43,139 nucleotides of DNA from an uncultured Lachnospiraceae bacterium (GCA_947165275.1 CAMUZQ010000016.1:1-43139), one strand, 5' to 3'; numbered from the stretch's first letter, positions 7,829 to 16,892 are shown. Made by a program: numbers and translations. The notes: generated by a model not told the origin, from the letters alone.

Positions 7829-9597
7829 AGGATCTCCTCCTTGTCTCTCTCCACGACTCTGCCTCCCGCCGTCTCGTAAACCTTATCGCAGCATTTTATT
7901 GTGGAGAGCCTGTGAGCTATGATTATAAGAGTCGCAGAGCCGCTCAGTGTCTCTATGGCATCCATCACGGCCCTTTCGGTATCATTATCAAGAGCCGACG
8001 TAGCCTCGTCCAGGACCAGCACCTCCGGCTTTCTGAGCAGGGCTCTTGCAATTCCCAGCCTCTGCTTCTGACCGCCGGACAGCTGCACTCCTCCGGGCCC
8101 CACCTCGCTCATAAGCCCCTTCGGAAGCCTCCTTACAAAATCCTCCGCCTGAGCCGCCCTCAGAGCTTCCCATACCTCCTCATCACTCACGCTGCCTGCC
8201 TCTGCTCCGAAGATGATATTTTCCTTTATCGTCCCATCAAGGATATATATGTCCTGGGGAATATAACCTATGATCCTGTGCCATTTTTCCGGTGAGCCGT
8301 GTATATCCGTATCATCAGCATAAATATGCCCCTCCACAGGCTCCAGCAGACCCATTATAAGATCAGCGAGAGTGGTCTTTCCCGCTCCCGTAGCCCCTAT
8401 GAATCCTACGGTGCTGTTCCTCGCGATATCAAGAGAGACCCTGTCAAGTATCACAGCCCCGGGACGGGACGGATAATAAAAGCTCACATCCCGCAGATGT
8501 ATGCCCTCTCTTAAGTGACATGCCTCCTCACTCTCCGCCGCACCTCCTCCTGAAGGCATATCCTTATGCTCCTTCATATCCTGCAGATCCCGGTACAGTG
8601 CCTCCACAGAGGCTTTATTATAGAGGATAACGCCCAGCTCCGCAGATATACGGTTAAAGGAGGGGAGCATCCTTACCGCCGCCACCGCAAATACAGATAT
8701 AGTCGGGATAAAGCCCGCGATATCTCCTCCTGAATATATCCTTAATGAAATAAAGCCCAGCAGCCCGCATATCATTACAGTCTCCATCAGCGGTCTGGGA
8801 GCGATCTGCATCAGCATCTGGCTTCTCTGCGCATATACCCTCTCCCTGTAGGCCCTGTCGTATACATCGAGGAAATACCTCTCACTGTCCCTTGCCTTTA
8901 TCTCCTTGATCCCTTCGAAGGCCTGCAGTATCCCCCGGTTCATTTTCGCTGTAGCCGTCCGGTTTTTCTGCCCCAGTGCCACCAGCTTTTTTCGGAATAC
9001 ACAAAATACCAGAAAAAGGAATACACCCATGAGACCAAGTATGAGGAGTGTCGTATATATATCCTGCACCATCAGAAAGCCGGTCAGAAATATACAGGTA
9101 AAGGCCTCTGTTATGAACTGGATGATGTTTATCATCACAATGAAAAAATTGTCCACATCATCCCTCACATTCCTGTGCAGCTCCGCGACGCCATGCCTTG
9201 TATGGAAGAGATACTCACGGCTCATATAATGATCCATCAGCCTGTATGAGATAATACGCTGATTATTGTAGACATATCTGTATTGAAGGGAATACATGAA
9301 AAGAATATAGGAATTTTTGATGATATATACCAGTATCATCATCCCGGCCAGCACCAGAATAAGCTCCCTCACCTCTGCGATCCCCAGGAGAGATGCCAGA
9401 CGGGCATATCCCCCCCTTTCCATATTTGACGGATCGCTCACAAGAGTGACTAAAGGAAGGATGGCGGATACCCCCGCCATCTCCATGAAAGAACCGATCA
9501 TTATCACAAACAGGAGTGCAAGCAGACCGGCCTTTTGTTTTCTGTCCAGAATATTAAGGATATAATGCAGATTTTTTATTATCCGGCTTTCATTCAT
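7825..9597 (-). CDS. ABC transporter, PglK-like lipid-linked glycan flippase
   Basis: A 590-residue half-transporter: six membrane helices (about 20-320) fused to an ATPase with Walker A GATGAGKTT, signature LSGGQKQR, Walker B VLVLDEATSALD and a switch histidine in IIAHRLS. The membrane half, with its GVSAILPLV opening and long cytoplasmic loops, resembles PglK/WlaB, which flip undecaprenyl-diphosphate oligosaccharides, more than a peptide or drug exporter. It has no C39 peptidase. It lies between glmS (28 bp upstream) and a GT4 glycosyltransferase (4-bp overlap), which supports export of the glycan made by this cluster. No Wzx or Wzy is visible in the window, so this protein is the best flippase candidate. 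Substrate is inferred. Confidence 0.8.
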   Translation of the reverse strand: MNESRIIKNLHYILNILDRKQKAGLLALLFVIMIGSFMEMAGVSAILPLVTLVSDPSNMERGGYARLASLLGIAEVRELILVLAGMMILVYIIKNSYILFMYSLQYRYVYNNQRIISYRLMDHYMSREYLFHTRHGVAELHRNVRDDVDNFFIVMINIIQFITEAFTCIFLTGFLMVQDIYTTLLILGLMGVFLFLVFCVFRKKLVALGQKNRTATAKMNRGILQAFEGIKEIKARDSERYFLDVYDRAYRERVYAQRSQMLMQIAPRPLMETVMICGLLGFISLRIYSGGDIAGFIPTISVFAVAAVRMLPSFNRISAELGVILYNKASVEALYRDLQDMKEHKDMPSGGGAAESEEACHLREGIHLRDVSFYYPSRPGAVILDRVSLDIARNSTVGFIGATGAGKTTLADLIMGLLEPVEGHIYADDTDIHGSPEKWHRIIGYIPQDIYILDGTIKENIIFGAEAGSVSDEEVWEALRAAQAEDFVRRLPKGLMSEVGPGGVQLSGGQKQRLGIARALLRKPEVLVLDEATSALDNDTERAVMDAIETLSGSATLIIIAHRLSTIKCCDKVYETAGGRVVERDKEEIL

Positions 9598-9625
9598 GAA
9601 GCAGTGCGTATAAGCGCAGGAAGGA

Positions 9626-11494
9626 TCACTCTACCGTAACGGATTTTGCGAGATTCCGAGGCTTATCTACATCAAGTCCCTTTGCAACGCTGATATAATA
9701 CCCAAGGAGCTGAAGAGGGATGACGGCAAGAGATGCCGCGAAATGCTCCTCTATCCTGGGTACATATACCGCAAAATCAACCGTATCCTCTATTTCATAA
9801 TGGCCATAGGTAGTAAGACCCATGAGATAGGCTCCCCTGGCCTTGCATTCCACCATATTGCTCACGGTCTTCTCATAAAGATCATTCTGCGTAAGCACTC
9901 CGATCACAAGGATACCGTCCTCGATAAGGCTTATGGTTCCATGCTTCAGCTCTCCGGCCGCATAGGCCTCTGAGTGGATATAGGAAATCTCCTTCATCTT
10001 GAGGCTTCCCTCGAGCGAAGCAGCATAATCCAGGCCTCTTCCCACAAAGAACACATCCCTGGCATTCGCATATTTGGCCGCAAACCACTGAAGCCTTTCC
10101 TTGTCATTGAGTATCTTCTGTATCTTTTCCGGGAGTGTCTTCATCTCGGAAATATACATTGCATATTTCTCATCATCTATGAGCCCCCTGACATGGCCGA
10201 AGTGGACCGCAAGCGCATAACTGACCACAAGCTGAGTGCTGTAGGCCTTGGTAGTGGCGACGGCTATCTCGGGACCTGCAAGGGTATATATCACATTATC
10301 CGCCTCCCTCGCTATGGAAGACCCGACCACATTCACTACGCCCAGAGTCTTCGCTCCAAGCGCCTTCGCCTCCCTGAGCGCAGCAAGTGAGTCCGCCGTT
10401 TCCCCGGATTGGGATATTATCATCACCAGATCATTGCTCTCAAGATGCGGCTTCCTGTATCTGAACTCGGAGGCTAGCTCAACCCTTACCGGTATGCCGG
10501 TAAGATCCTCGAATACATACTGGGCCGCCATCCCCACATGCCAGGCAGAACCGCAGGCTACTATGAATATATTCCGTATATCCTTGATATCCTCATCGGT
10601 TATGCCCGTCTCGCCAAGATCGATCATGCCGTTCTTTATCACAGAAGCCAGGGTGTCCTCCACAGCTCTCGGCTGCTCATGGATCTCCTTCATCATGAAA
10701 TGCTCAAAGCCGCCCTTTTCCGCAGCCTCGGCATCCCACTCTATGGTAACCCTTTCCTTATTTATCTCATCCCCGTCAAGATTGTAAAAATGAACCTCTC
10801 CGGCTCTGAGGCAGGCCATTTCCTGATTGCCTATATAATATACATTTCTGGTATATTTAAGGATGGCGGGTACATCAGACGCCACATAGGCCGCATCCTC
10901 AGTCACTCCTATGACCATGGGTGAATCCTTCCTGGCAACCCATACCTCGTCCGGATGCTCCCTGAACATAAGAGCCAGAGCATATGATCCCCTTACACGC
11001 ACCATGGTCTTTGCAATGGCATCTATCGGCCCTATCCCGTATTTATTGTAATAATAATCCACCAGCTTGACTGCCACCTCTGTATCCGTCTGGGAATAAA
11101 AGGCATAATCATGTCTCAGAAGCTTTTCCTTAAGCTCCTGATAATTCTCTATTATGCCGTTATGGACCCCTACTACATTGGTTTCCTCAGCCGGAGTGCC
11201 ATGCTCTATCCTGTTTGCGGAAATATGAGGATGGGCATTTATCTCCGAGGGCTCGCCATGAGTAGCCCATCTTGTATGTCCGATACCCAGAGTCCCGTGC
11301 AGTGAAGCGCCGTCATTTGTCTTTTCGGCAAGGACCTTCAGCCTTCCCTTGGCCTTTACCACCCTTACTCTTCCATCGCTGTCCCGGACCGCCATCCCGG
11401 CAGAGTCATATCCCCTGTACTCCAGCTTTGCAAGTCCGTCAAGTATTATCGGTGCCGCCTGATCATGTCCTACATATCCTACTATCCCGCACAT
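9626..11494 (-). CDS. glmS: Glutamine-fructose-6-phosphate aminotransferase (isomerizing)
   Basis: Makes glucosamine-6-phosphate, the first committed step to UDP-GlcNAc for wall and glycan synthesis. The 622 residues have the glutaminase domain with nucleophile Cys2 (MCGIVGYVG), the GHTRWATHG and HNGIIENY motifs, then two SIS domains containing CGSAWH, SQSGETADS and TTKAYS, and the usual C-terminal LAKSVTVE. The start ATG lies about seven bases after AAAGGA and overlaps the end of the upstream glycosyltransferase gene by 32 bp. There is therefore no room for a glmS ribozyme, which many Firmicutes place just upstream of this gene. Expression must follow the operon promoter. Confidence 0.97.
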   Translation of the reverse strand: MCGIVGYVGHDQAAPIILDGLAKLEYRGYDSAGMAVRDSDGRVRVVKAKGRLKVLAEKTNDGASLHGTLGIGHTRWATHGEPSEINAHPHISANRIEHGTPAEETNVVGVHNGIIENYQELKEKLLRHDYAFYSQTDTEVAVKLVDYYYNKYGIGPIDAIAKTMVRVRGSYALALMFREHPDEVWVARKDSPMVIGVTEDAAYVASDVPAILKYTRNVYYIGNQEMACLRAGEVHFYNLDGDEINKERVTIEWDAEAAEKGGFEHFMMKEIHEQPRAVEDTLASVIKNGMIDLGETGITDEDIKDIRNIFIVACGSAWHVGMAAQYVFEDLTGIPVRVELASEFRYRKPHLESNDLVMIISQSGETADSLAALREAKALGAKTLGVVNVVGSSIAREADNVIYTLAGPEIAVATTKAYSTQLVVSYALAVHFGHVRGLIDDEKYAMYISEMKTLPEKIQKILNDKERLQWFAAKYANARDVFFVGRGLDYAASLEGSLKMKEISYIHSEAYAAGELKHGTISLIEDGILVIGVLTQNDLYEKTVSNMVECKARGAYLMGLTTYGHYEIEDTVDFAVYVPRIEEHFAASLAVIPLQLLGYYISVAKGLDVDKPRNLAKSVTVE

Positions 11495-12365
11495 ATCTTT
11501 TTCCTTTCCTGTAACCCAGATACCTTCCCGCGCACTGCGCGATAAATTCCGGTATCATATACCAATAACCGTTTTTCAAAAGATAGGAAATACATCCTCT
11601 GACCAGCTTTTTCCCCTCACCTACAGAAGATACGCCTCCGAAAACCTCCGGATGCTCCGCCTGTGACCGGCCCAGATCCACATTTCTACGGTACTGCTCG
11701 CAGGGTGTGTAATCATGGCTGTGATATACCCTGGCCCGGGAAGCATAATAGACTGCATATCCCGCTTCTATGGCATCATGGGCATAGATCATGTCCTCAT
11801 TGAACACCGTATGCTCTATATGCCCTCCCAGCTTATCATATATATCCCTCCTGTAGCAGGCGCATACATCAGAACAGAAATAAGTCTTTATCCCGAGCCT
11901 TCCGGTATCTTCCTTTGTCTTTTTCATATCCCCTTCGGGGTAATTAAAGCTCCGGTTGTATCTCTCGATGGGGGAAGCCCCCTTTACCGGAAGCTGTCTG
12001 GCATAAGTGACCGCTATCTGCTCATCCGACTCAAAGGGTTCCAGAAGCCTTTCCATGAGCCTCCTGTCCGCAGGCAGGGCATCCATGGTCATATATATGA
12101 GAAAAGCGGCATCTGAATACACTGCCGCAGCCTTTCTCGTCCCACCATGGTCGAAATCATTCTTTGAGAGATGATGGATCTCTATATTGTCATACGAAGC
12201 AAGCCTTGCATCCCTGTCCATAAGCTCATCCAGATATTCCCTCTCGGTATTCATCAGGATTATCTTGTTCGGACGCACCGTCTGTTTCTCGAGCCTTTCT
12301 ATTATATCACACAAAACCCTTTCAGGCTTATATGTGAGGATCACAACATCCGCCTGCTTCGTCAC
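11463..12365 (-). CDS. GT2-family glycosyltransferase (rhamnosyltransferase-like)
   Basis: A 300-residue GT-A fold enzyme. The opening DVVILTYKPERVL, the following EKQTVRPNKIILMN strand, a YMTMDALPAD region in place of a classical DXD, and the late YHSHDYT and RYRRNVDLGRS-like segments resemble rhamnosyltransferases of exopolysaccharide clusters. It shares ATGA with the preceding LCP gene (4-bp overlap) and overlaps glmS by 32 bp, so it sits in a tightly coupled trio. The donor sugar is inferred only from general resemblance. No rhamnose synthesis genes lie in this window. Confidence 0.85.
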   Translation of the reverse strand: MTKQADVVILTYKPERVLCDIIERLEKQTVRPNKIILMNTEREYLDELMDRDARLASYDNIEIHHLSKNDFDHGGTRKAAAVYSDAAFLIYMTMDALPADRRLMERLLEPFESDEQIAVTYARQLPVKGASPIERYNRSFNYPEGDMKKTKEDTGRLGIKTYFCSDVCACYRRDIYDKLGGHIEHTVFNEDMIYAHDAIEAGYAVYYASRARVYHSHDYTPCEQYRRNVDLGRSQAEHPEVFGGVSSVGEGKKLVRGCISYLLKNGYWYMIPEFIAQCAGRYLGYRKGKRYVRDSRICRT

Positions 12366-14065
12366 AGTCCGCTGGCTGTCCTGTCAGCCTGTATCTTTTC
12401 AGATATCGTCTGTACATTCGGAGTAGGAGTATAGGATGACTCCCCGAAGAGGAAGGTATGCATCTCCTCTACATTGGTCATGAGCGTATCCGGCACTACC
12501 ATCGACTGCTTTCCGATCTTCCCTGTCACATTCTCGAAGGGGAAGCCTCTCGTCTCCGCTATGGTATAGCTGCCCACCTTCGAAGCATAGCCTGCAAACT
12601 CGGCAGCCGTGAAGCTGGTGGTTATCTGAGGGAGGACATCATCCATTATCTTATTCAGCTGCGCAAGCGATGCTCCCTTTGCCTTCTGGACGATCTGGGA
12701 GATCACCTCTCTCTGTCTCTCAGTACGCCTGAAATCAGATCCGGATGTGTATCTTATACGGCAGTATGCCGTTGCCTGAAGTCCGTTAAGCGTCTGGGGT
12801 CCCGGCTGAGTCACGGCAATGAAGTTTCTCGGATTCTTGATCTTGCCTTCATTGGGTCCTCCCAGATCCATTACAATACTGAACTGATAATCATTGATAT
12901 AATCCACCTCTTCCGGAAGCACATTGATCTCCACTCCGCCGAGGTCATCTATTATATCCTCAAGCGCATCAAAATCCACTGTGATAAAATCATCCACATT
13001 CATATCAGTGTTCATGTTTATCATCCTGATAGCCTGCTCGGGACCACCCTTGGCATATGCTGCATTGGCCTTGGTGTAATTCGGATTTTCCATGCTGTCT
13101 ATATTCAGATATGTATCTCTGTATATAGAACACATCTTTACCTCATTTGTTTTGGTATTTATGGAAGCGATTATGATGGTATCAGACCTCGTACCGCCTG
13201 CATCCACACCGAAAAGAGCCACATTCTTATAGCCCTTCATTCCCCATTCGTCGCTTCCGCCGCTGTCCTCATCCTCCACCTCGGCAAGAGCCTCTTTCAG
13301 CTCCTGATTGATAAAGATCTGGCTCTCTGTAAGAGTTGTCTTGTTTACCTTGCTCCATTTAAGGATGATAAATAAAGCAATGATAAGCACGATGAATATG
13401 ACCAGCTCCACAGCAAAGAGAATGAAGCGTTTTTTCTTTTTGGGCTCACCGGCATGATCATTTCTTGCTGTATTCTTCCTGCTGTCTGGCTTCTTTCCTC
13501 CCGAAGCAGCTGCAGACTTTGCCGGTCTTTTCTTTTTTGCGCCGGCCTTCCCTGCAGGAGCAGTTTTCTTTACAGGCTTCCTGGCAGACTGTCTTGCAGG
13601 CTGTCTGACAGGCTTCGGGGGAGTTTTTTTCGAAGGCTTCATTCCGGATGAAGGCCTTTTCTGCCTTACGCTGCGCTCCTCCTCGTAGTATTCATCCTCG
13701 TCCTCGTATTCATCATCTTCGTAATACTCATCATCTTCGTCGTAGTATTCTTCATCCTCATCAAAATACTCTTCTTCATCTCCATACTCTTCTTCGTCTT
13801 CAAATTCTTCTTCATCTTCGTACTCTTCTTCGTCTTCGTATTCCTCTTCATCCTCATAGTACTCTTCCTCGTAGTACTCTTTTTCATCGAAGCCGCGTCT
13901 GCGGGCACTGTTTCCCTGGACCTTTCCCCTGCGGTCATTCTCCTCATCATCCTCAAATGCCACATAATTATCACGGTCATATTTTCCGAAGCCGTTATAG
14001 CCGTCATATTTTCTTTTATTTGTTTTATTTGAATGATCTCTGCCCGATCCGTCCCTGGTTGCCAT
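12362..14065 (-). CDS. LytR-CpsA-Psr (LCP) family protein with acidic/basic N-terminal tail
   Basis: LCP enzymes transfer lipid-linked glycans onto peptidoglycan outside the membrane. This 567-residue protein has a cytoplasmic N-terminus of about 213 residues, one membrane helix (about 214-236), and an external LCP domain from about 278, with NVALFGVDAG, RSDTIIIASIN, the RDTYL motif and the arginines of IRYTSGSDFRRTERQRE. The tail is extraordinary: residues 60-130 are nearly all Glu, Asp and Tyr, and 131-213 are rich in Lys, Arg, Pro and Ala. It heads an operon with a good promoter (14177-14205). The nearest Shine-Dalgarno-like GAAGGAG lies 16 bases from the ATG, unusually far. It probably anchors the surface glycan made by its neighbours. 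Confidence 0.92.
   Translation of the reverse strand: MATRDGSGRDHSNKTNKRKYDGYNGFGKYDRDNYVAFEDDEENDRRGKVQGNSARRRGFDEKEYYEEEYYEDEEEYEDEEEYEDEEEFEDEEEYGDEEEYFDEDEEYYDEDDEYYEDDEYEDEDEYYEEERSVRQKRPSSGMKPSKKTPPKPVRQPARQSARKPVKKTAPAGKAGAKKKRPAKSAAASGGKKPDSRKNTARNDHAGEPKKKKRFILFAVELVIFIVLIIALFIILKWSKVNKTTLTESQIFINQELKEALAEVEDEDSGGSDEWGMKGYKNVALFGVDAGGTRSDTIIIASINTKTNEVKMCSIYRDTYLNIDSMENPNYTKANAAYAKGGPEQAIRMINMNTDMNVDDFITVDFDALEDIIDDLGGVEINVLPEEVDYINDYQFSIVMDLGGPNEGKIKNPRNFIAVTQPGPQTLNGLQATAYCRIRYTSGSDFRRTERQREVISQIVQKAKGASLAQLNKIMDDVLPQITTSFTAAEFAGYASKVGSYTIAETRGFPFENVTGKIGKQSMVVPDTLMTNVEEMHTFLFGESSYTPTPNVQTISEKIQADRTASGL
13676..13888 (-). repeat. Imperfect tandem repeat encoding the Glu/Asp/Tyr tract of the LCP protein
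   Basis: About 210 bp of near-repeating units of roughly 18 bp, reading as mixtures of TCTTCG, TCATCC and ATACTC on the plus strand. They encode EYEDEE-type units (residues 60-130). The repeat is coding and in frame. Such tracts can change length by slippage. Confidence 0.8.
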
Positions 14066-14176
14066 TGCAGTGGTCTGTCTGCTCCTTCTGTATTTCTTTT
14101 GTATCCGACAAACAAACCGGATCGCTATATTCTCCGCAGCCCGGCTTTTTTGTTACAGAATTATTAAATCAACTCA

Positions 14177-14205
14177 GTATAGCTTAAATACTAGATATAG
14201 TCAAA
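14177..14205 (-). promoter_or_regulatory. Sigma-A-type promoter of the LCP-glmS-flippase operon
   Basis: On the minus strand TTGACT (14205-14200) and TATACT (14182-14177) are separated by exactly 17 bp, a near-consensus vegetative promoter. The predicted start near 14170 leaves a leader of roughly 105 bases before the LCP ATG at 14065. It lies directly after the terminator of the precursor-peptide gene, so it starts a separate transcription unit. Confidence 0.8.
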
Positions 14206-14226
14206 CTTTTTTATTTAAGCACAACA

Positions 14227-14257
14227 ATTGGGAGCGGCCTGTTATGCCGTTCCCAAT
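14227..14257 (-). terminator. Hairpin after the precursor-peptide gene
   Basis: ATTGGGAACGG and CCGCTCCCAAT on the minus strand form an 11-bp stem with one wobble and a short loop, about 60 bp beyond the peptide stop. The following bases (TGTTGTGCTT) are only moderately T-rich, so termination may be partial. It separates the exporter operon from the LCP promoter. Confidence 0.6.
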
Positions 14258-14317
14258 ATACTCCCGAACCTTCAGCGGATGTACCGCTTATTCATCCATT
14301 TACTGCCTGCCCACTGC

Positions 14318-14578
14318 TCACACCTGCCCTCTGAGCTCCTGTACCTGCTTCCAGCCCACGATCAGATGGTTCTTTCCCTTCGCTCCTGATGCCGCTATCG
14401 CATCATCCCTGCTGGGATATCTTCCCAGCGTAGTTCCGTCTGTATCATCAATAACCTCCCATGGATTATCTTTATCCGATCCCTCTATATCACCGGCAAA
14501 AAAGACCAGTCCCCCGCTCACTCCGTCAAGCTGATCCTCATCAAGCCTGCTCATTTCTCTGGCATCTTCCTTTTTCAT
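14318..14578 (-). CDS. Double-glycine leader precursor, likely cargo of the adjacent exporter
   Basis: An 86-residue protein with a leader of 23 residues ending LDEDQLDGVSGG, the classic recognition and cleavage site for C39-peptidase ABC exporters. The 63 residues after Gly23 begin LVFFAGD and include WEVIDDTDG, LGRYPSRDDAIAASG and HLIVGWKQVQELR. They have no cysteine and few serines or threonines, so the body cannot form lanthionine, sactionine or cysteine-derived azole rings. It reads like a small folded alpha/beta domain. A perfect AAGGAGGT lies six bases before the ATG, implying high output. It follows the second exporter ABC gene by 92 bp. Cargo status is inferred from leader and position. 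Bacteriocin, signal or surface factor are all possible. Confidence 0.75.
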   Translation of the reverse strand: MKKEDAREMSRLDEDQLDGVSGGLVFFAGDIEGSDKDNPWEVIDDTDGTTLGRYPSRDDAIAASGAKGKNHLIVGWKQVQELRGQV

Positions 14579-14584
14579 ACCTCT

Positions 14585-14641
14585 ACCTCCTTGAATTATG
14601 CTTATTTGTTTCCTTCATCTGTCCTTGTCTATATATTTATA
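14585..14641 (-). promoter_or_regulatory. Strong ribosome binding site and possible -10 of the precursor gene
   Basis: AAGGAGGT occupies 14592-14585, a perfect match to the anti-Shine-Dalgarno sequence with a six-base spacer. TATAAA at 14641-14636 could be a -10 element, but no convincing -35 is present. A separate promoter for the precursor is therefore possible but weakly supported. Confidence 0.45.
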
Positions 14642-14670
14642 CGAGCAGATGACGCTCATGGCAGATCTTT

Positions 14671-16863
14671 TTACAGTCTCTGTCTTTCAACCAGCTCTGC
14701 GAAGAATCCATTCTTTTCTGTAAGCTCTTCATAGGTTCCGTCCTCGATTATCTTTCCTCCATCCAATACGAGTATCCTGTCACACTGACGGATGGTGGAA
14801 AGCCTGTGGGCTATTATGATCCTTGTACACTTCAGCGCATCCAAAGCCTCTGTGACCTGCTTCTGTGTCCTGTTGTCAAGAGCGGAGGTAGCCTCGTCAA
14901 ACATGAGTATCCTGGGCTTTCCTGCTATGGCCCGCGCTATCATGAGTCTCTGCCTCTGTCCCCCCGAAATACCGCCGCTGCCCTCCGAGACCATGGTATG
15001 CATTCCCATGGGCATTTTCCTTATATCATCCGCTATCCCGGCATTCTCACAGGCCTCCCATGCCTCCTCCATGGTAAGACCCGGACATGAGATCGAAACA
15101 TTCTCATATATGCTTCCTGCTATCAGACGTCCGTTCTGCATGACCACGCCGATACGGCGCCTCAGGGATTTCATATCAAGCTTCTTTATATCCCTTCCGT
15201 CATAATATATCGCGCCCTTTTCCGGCTTTTCAAAGCCCAGCAGGAGACGCAGGAGAGTGGATTTTCCGCAGCCCGTCCGTCCCACTATCGCCACATACTG
15301 TCCCGGACGGATCTTCAGGTTCATGTCATTCACGACAAGAGGCGAGCTCTCATTATATCTGAAGGAAACATGTGTCAGCTCTATGGATCCGCTCACATGA
15401 TCCACCACGGCCTTATCCTCGGCTATTTCCGGCTCAGCCTCCATTATGGGCCGCGCCATCTCAAGTATCGCCTTGATCTGGGACACTGTGAGTGCTATGC
15501 CCGCAAGAGACTGGAAGGCTCCCATCACCATGCCGTAGGCCGTGTTGAAAGAGAAATAGTCCGCTGCAGTTATCCCGGAACCTATAGAAAGTCCGTAAAG
15601 GATGACAGTCCCTACAAGCCCTATAGCCGTTGGGATCGTAGCGGTCAGTCTGAGATACCAGGGCAGGTCATATTCCAGAGCCGCTGCCTCGGAATAAAGG
15701 TCAGCCCACTTGGAAAAAGCTCTTTTTTCGGATCCTGACAGCTTGATCTTCTGAAGTCCGGAGATGATCGCATATGACAGGCTGCTGACCTTGGCCTCCT
15801 TCTCCATCCTCTGTCTGGCTATACCAAGGGCCAGAAAGGACAGTATGACCGTAGTGCCGATGGTCACGAAAATGATGCCTATGGCAGGCCACATGAGCAC
15901 GGGCGCAAAATGTCTGATCTGGGCCACATAGATAAGGGACATTATCGCCGTAAGTCCCGTCGAAAAGATGACATTCATGATATTCTGGCACAGGGAGCTC
16001 ATATACTGGACCCTCTGCGCCAGCTCTCCTGTTCCGTAATCGCCGAAAAAGCTCGCAGGCATGGAAAGCACCCTCATCATTACCGCCGCCTCAACAGAAA
16101 ACTGCGTCTTGGTCAGGATCCGGTTTAATATCATGGTCTTTACTATAGTAAACAACGTGACTGATATGGAAAAAGCCACAAAAAAGGAGCCCGCTGCAGC
16201 AAGAACTCTTAAATTGCCTCTGGTGAGCACCTTCGACAGCAGCAGATTCTGAAATCTGGGCAGGACTGTTCCCGTGATCGTGACCACGGCAGTAGCTATG
16301 ACAAGCATTATCTGATCCCGCGCGGAGATAGTTCTGAAGATATACTGCATCATATCCTTCATGCTCATTGATTTCAGAGGCAGAGGCCTGTAGAAGCAGA
16401 GCGCCTCCTCTCTGAAGATATCCTGGCTGGAAGCATCCACTATCCTCTCTCTGTTTTCATGAGTATCAAAGAATATGTACTCCGAGCCGTATTTCTGAAG
16501 CAGAGCGACAAAGCTTCCGTCATCCTTCCTTACCCCTATCATGGGTCCGAAGGCATCCTTATACCATCCCTTTGTAAGCGAAACCCTCCTGTACATTATA
16601 CCGTGGGGACGCAGCATATATTCGAGCTGATCCTCAGGATCGACGACCCTGTCAGGCACCTTGCCTGGCTTCAGATGATAAAACTTCAGCACGGATTCTA
16701 TCGCATTTTTTGCAAGCATACTGTTATCAGTGTATGCCGTATATACTCCCTTGCCCATAACAGCCGAAGCCATATGCGCAAAAGACCCCTCGAACCAGGT
16801 CTTGTCATTCAGTTTTCTCTGCTGTATCTGCTCGTCAAACCAACCGCTCATCCCTGCAGCCAT
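14671..16863 (-). CDS. NHLP-type exporter, second ABC transporter subunit
   Basis: A 730-residue half-transporter. Residues 1 to about 185 are a soluble domain lacking Cys-His-Asp peptidase residues. Six membrane helices (about 190-480) and an ATPase follow, with Walker A GRTGCGKSTLL, signature ISGGQRQR, Walker B ILMFDEATSALD and an HRLSTI switch. The long non-proteolytic N-terminal domain fits the second ABC protein of NHLM/NHLP bacteriocin export systems, which pairs with a C39-containing ABC protein. That partner lies 29 bp upstream and the likely cargo 92 bp downstream. Family placement comes from domain order, not a search. Confidence 0.88.
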   Translation of the reverse strand: MAAGMSGWFDEQIQQRKLNDKTWFEGSFAHMASAVMGKGVYTAYTDNSMLAKNAIESVLKFYHLKPGKVPDRVVDPEDQLEYMLRPHGIMYRRVSLTKGWYKDAFGPMIGVRKDDGSFVALLQKYGSEYIFFDTHENRERIVDASSQDIFREEALCFYRPLPLKSMSMKDMMQYIFRTISARDQIMLVIATAVVTITGTVLPRFQNLLLSKVLTRGNLRVLAAAGSFFVAFSISVTLFTIVKTMILNRILTKTQFSVEAAVMMRVLSMPASFFGDYGTGELAQRVQYMSSLCQNIMNVIFSTGLTAIMSLIYVAQIRHFAPVLMWPAIGIIFVTIGTTVILSFLALGIARQRMEKEAKVSSLSYAIISGLQKIKLSGSEKRAFSKWADLYSEAAALEYDLPWYLRLTATIPTAIGLVGTVILYGLSIGSGITAADYFSFNTAYGMVMGAFQSLAGIALTVSQIKAILEMARPIMEAEPEIAEDKAVVDHVSGSIELTHVSFRYNESSPLVVNDMNLKIRPGQYVAIVGRTGCGKSTLLRLLLGFEKPEKGAIYYDGRDIKKLDMKSLRRRIGVVMQNGRLIAGSIYENVSISCPGLTMEEAWEACENAGIADDIRKMPMGMHTMVSEGSGGISGGQRQRLMIARAIAGKPRILMFDEATSALDNRTQKQVTEALDALKCTRIIIAHRLSTIRQCDRILVLDGGKIIEDGTYEELTEKNGFFAELVERQRL

Positions 16864-16892
16864 CTCCTCTGTAAAGCGCAGTTTTTCTGGAT

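Noticed and set aside
11463-11520. Possible glmS ribozyme
   Set aside because: The region before glmS is coding sequence of the upstream glycosyltransferase, and no ribozyme core sequence is visible.
13676-13888. Tandem repeat considered as a CRISPR array
   Set aside because: The units are about 18 bp, contiguous and in frame with a protein. There are no unique spacers or cas genes.
13666-14115. A 149-codon minus-strand frame rich in Met, Lys and Thr
   Set aside because: It is a shifted reading of the Glu/Asp/Tyr repeat in the LCP gene; low-complexity DNA stays open in several frames.
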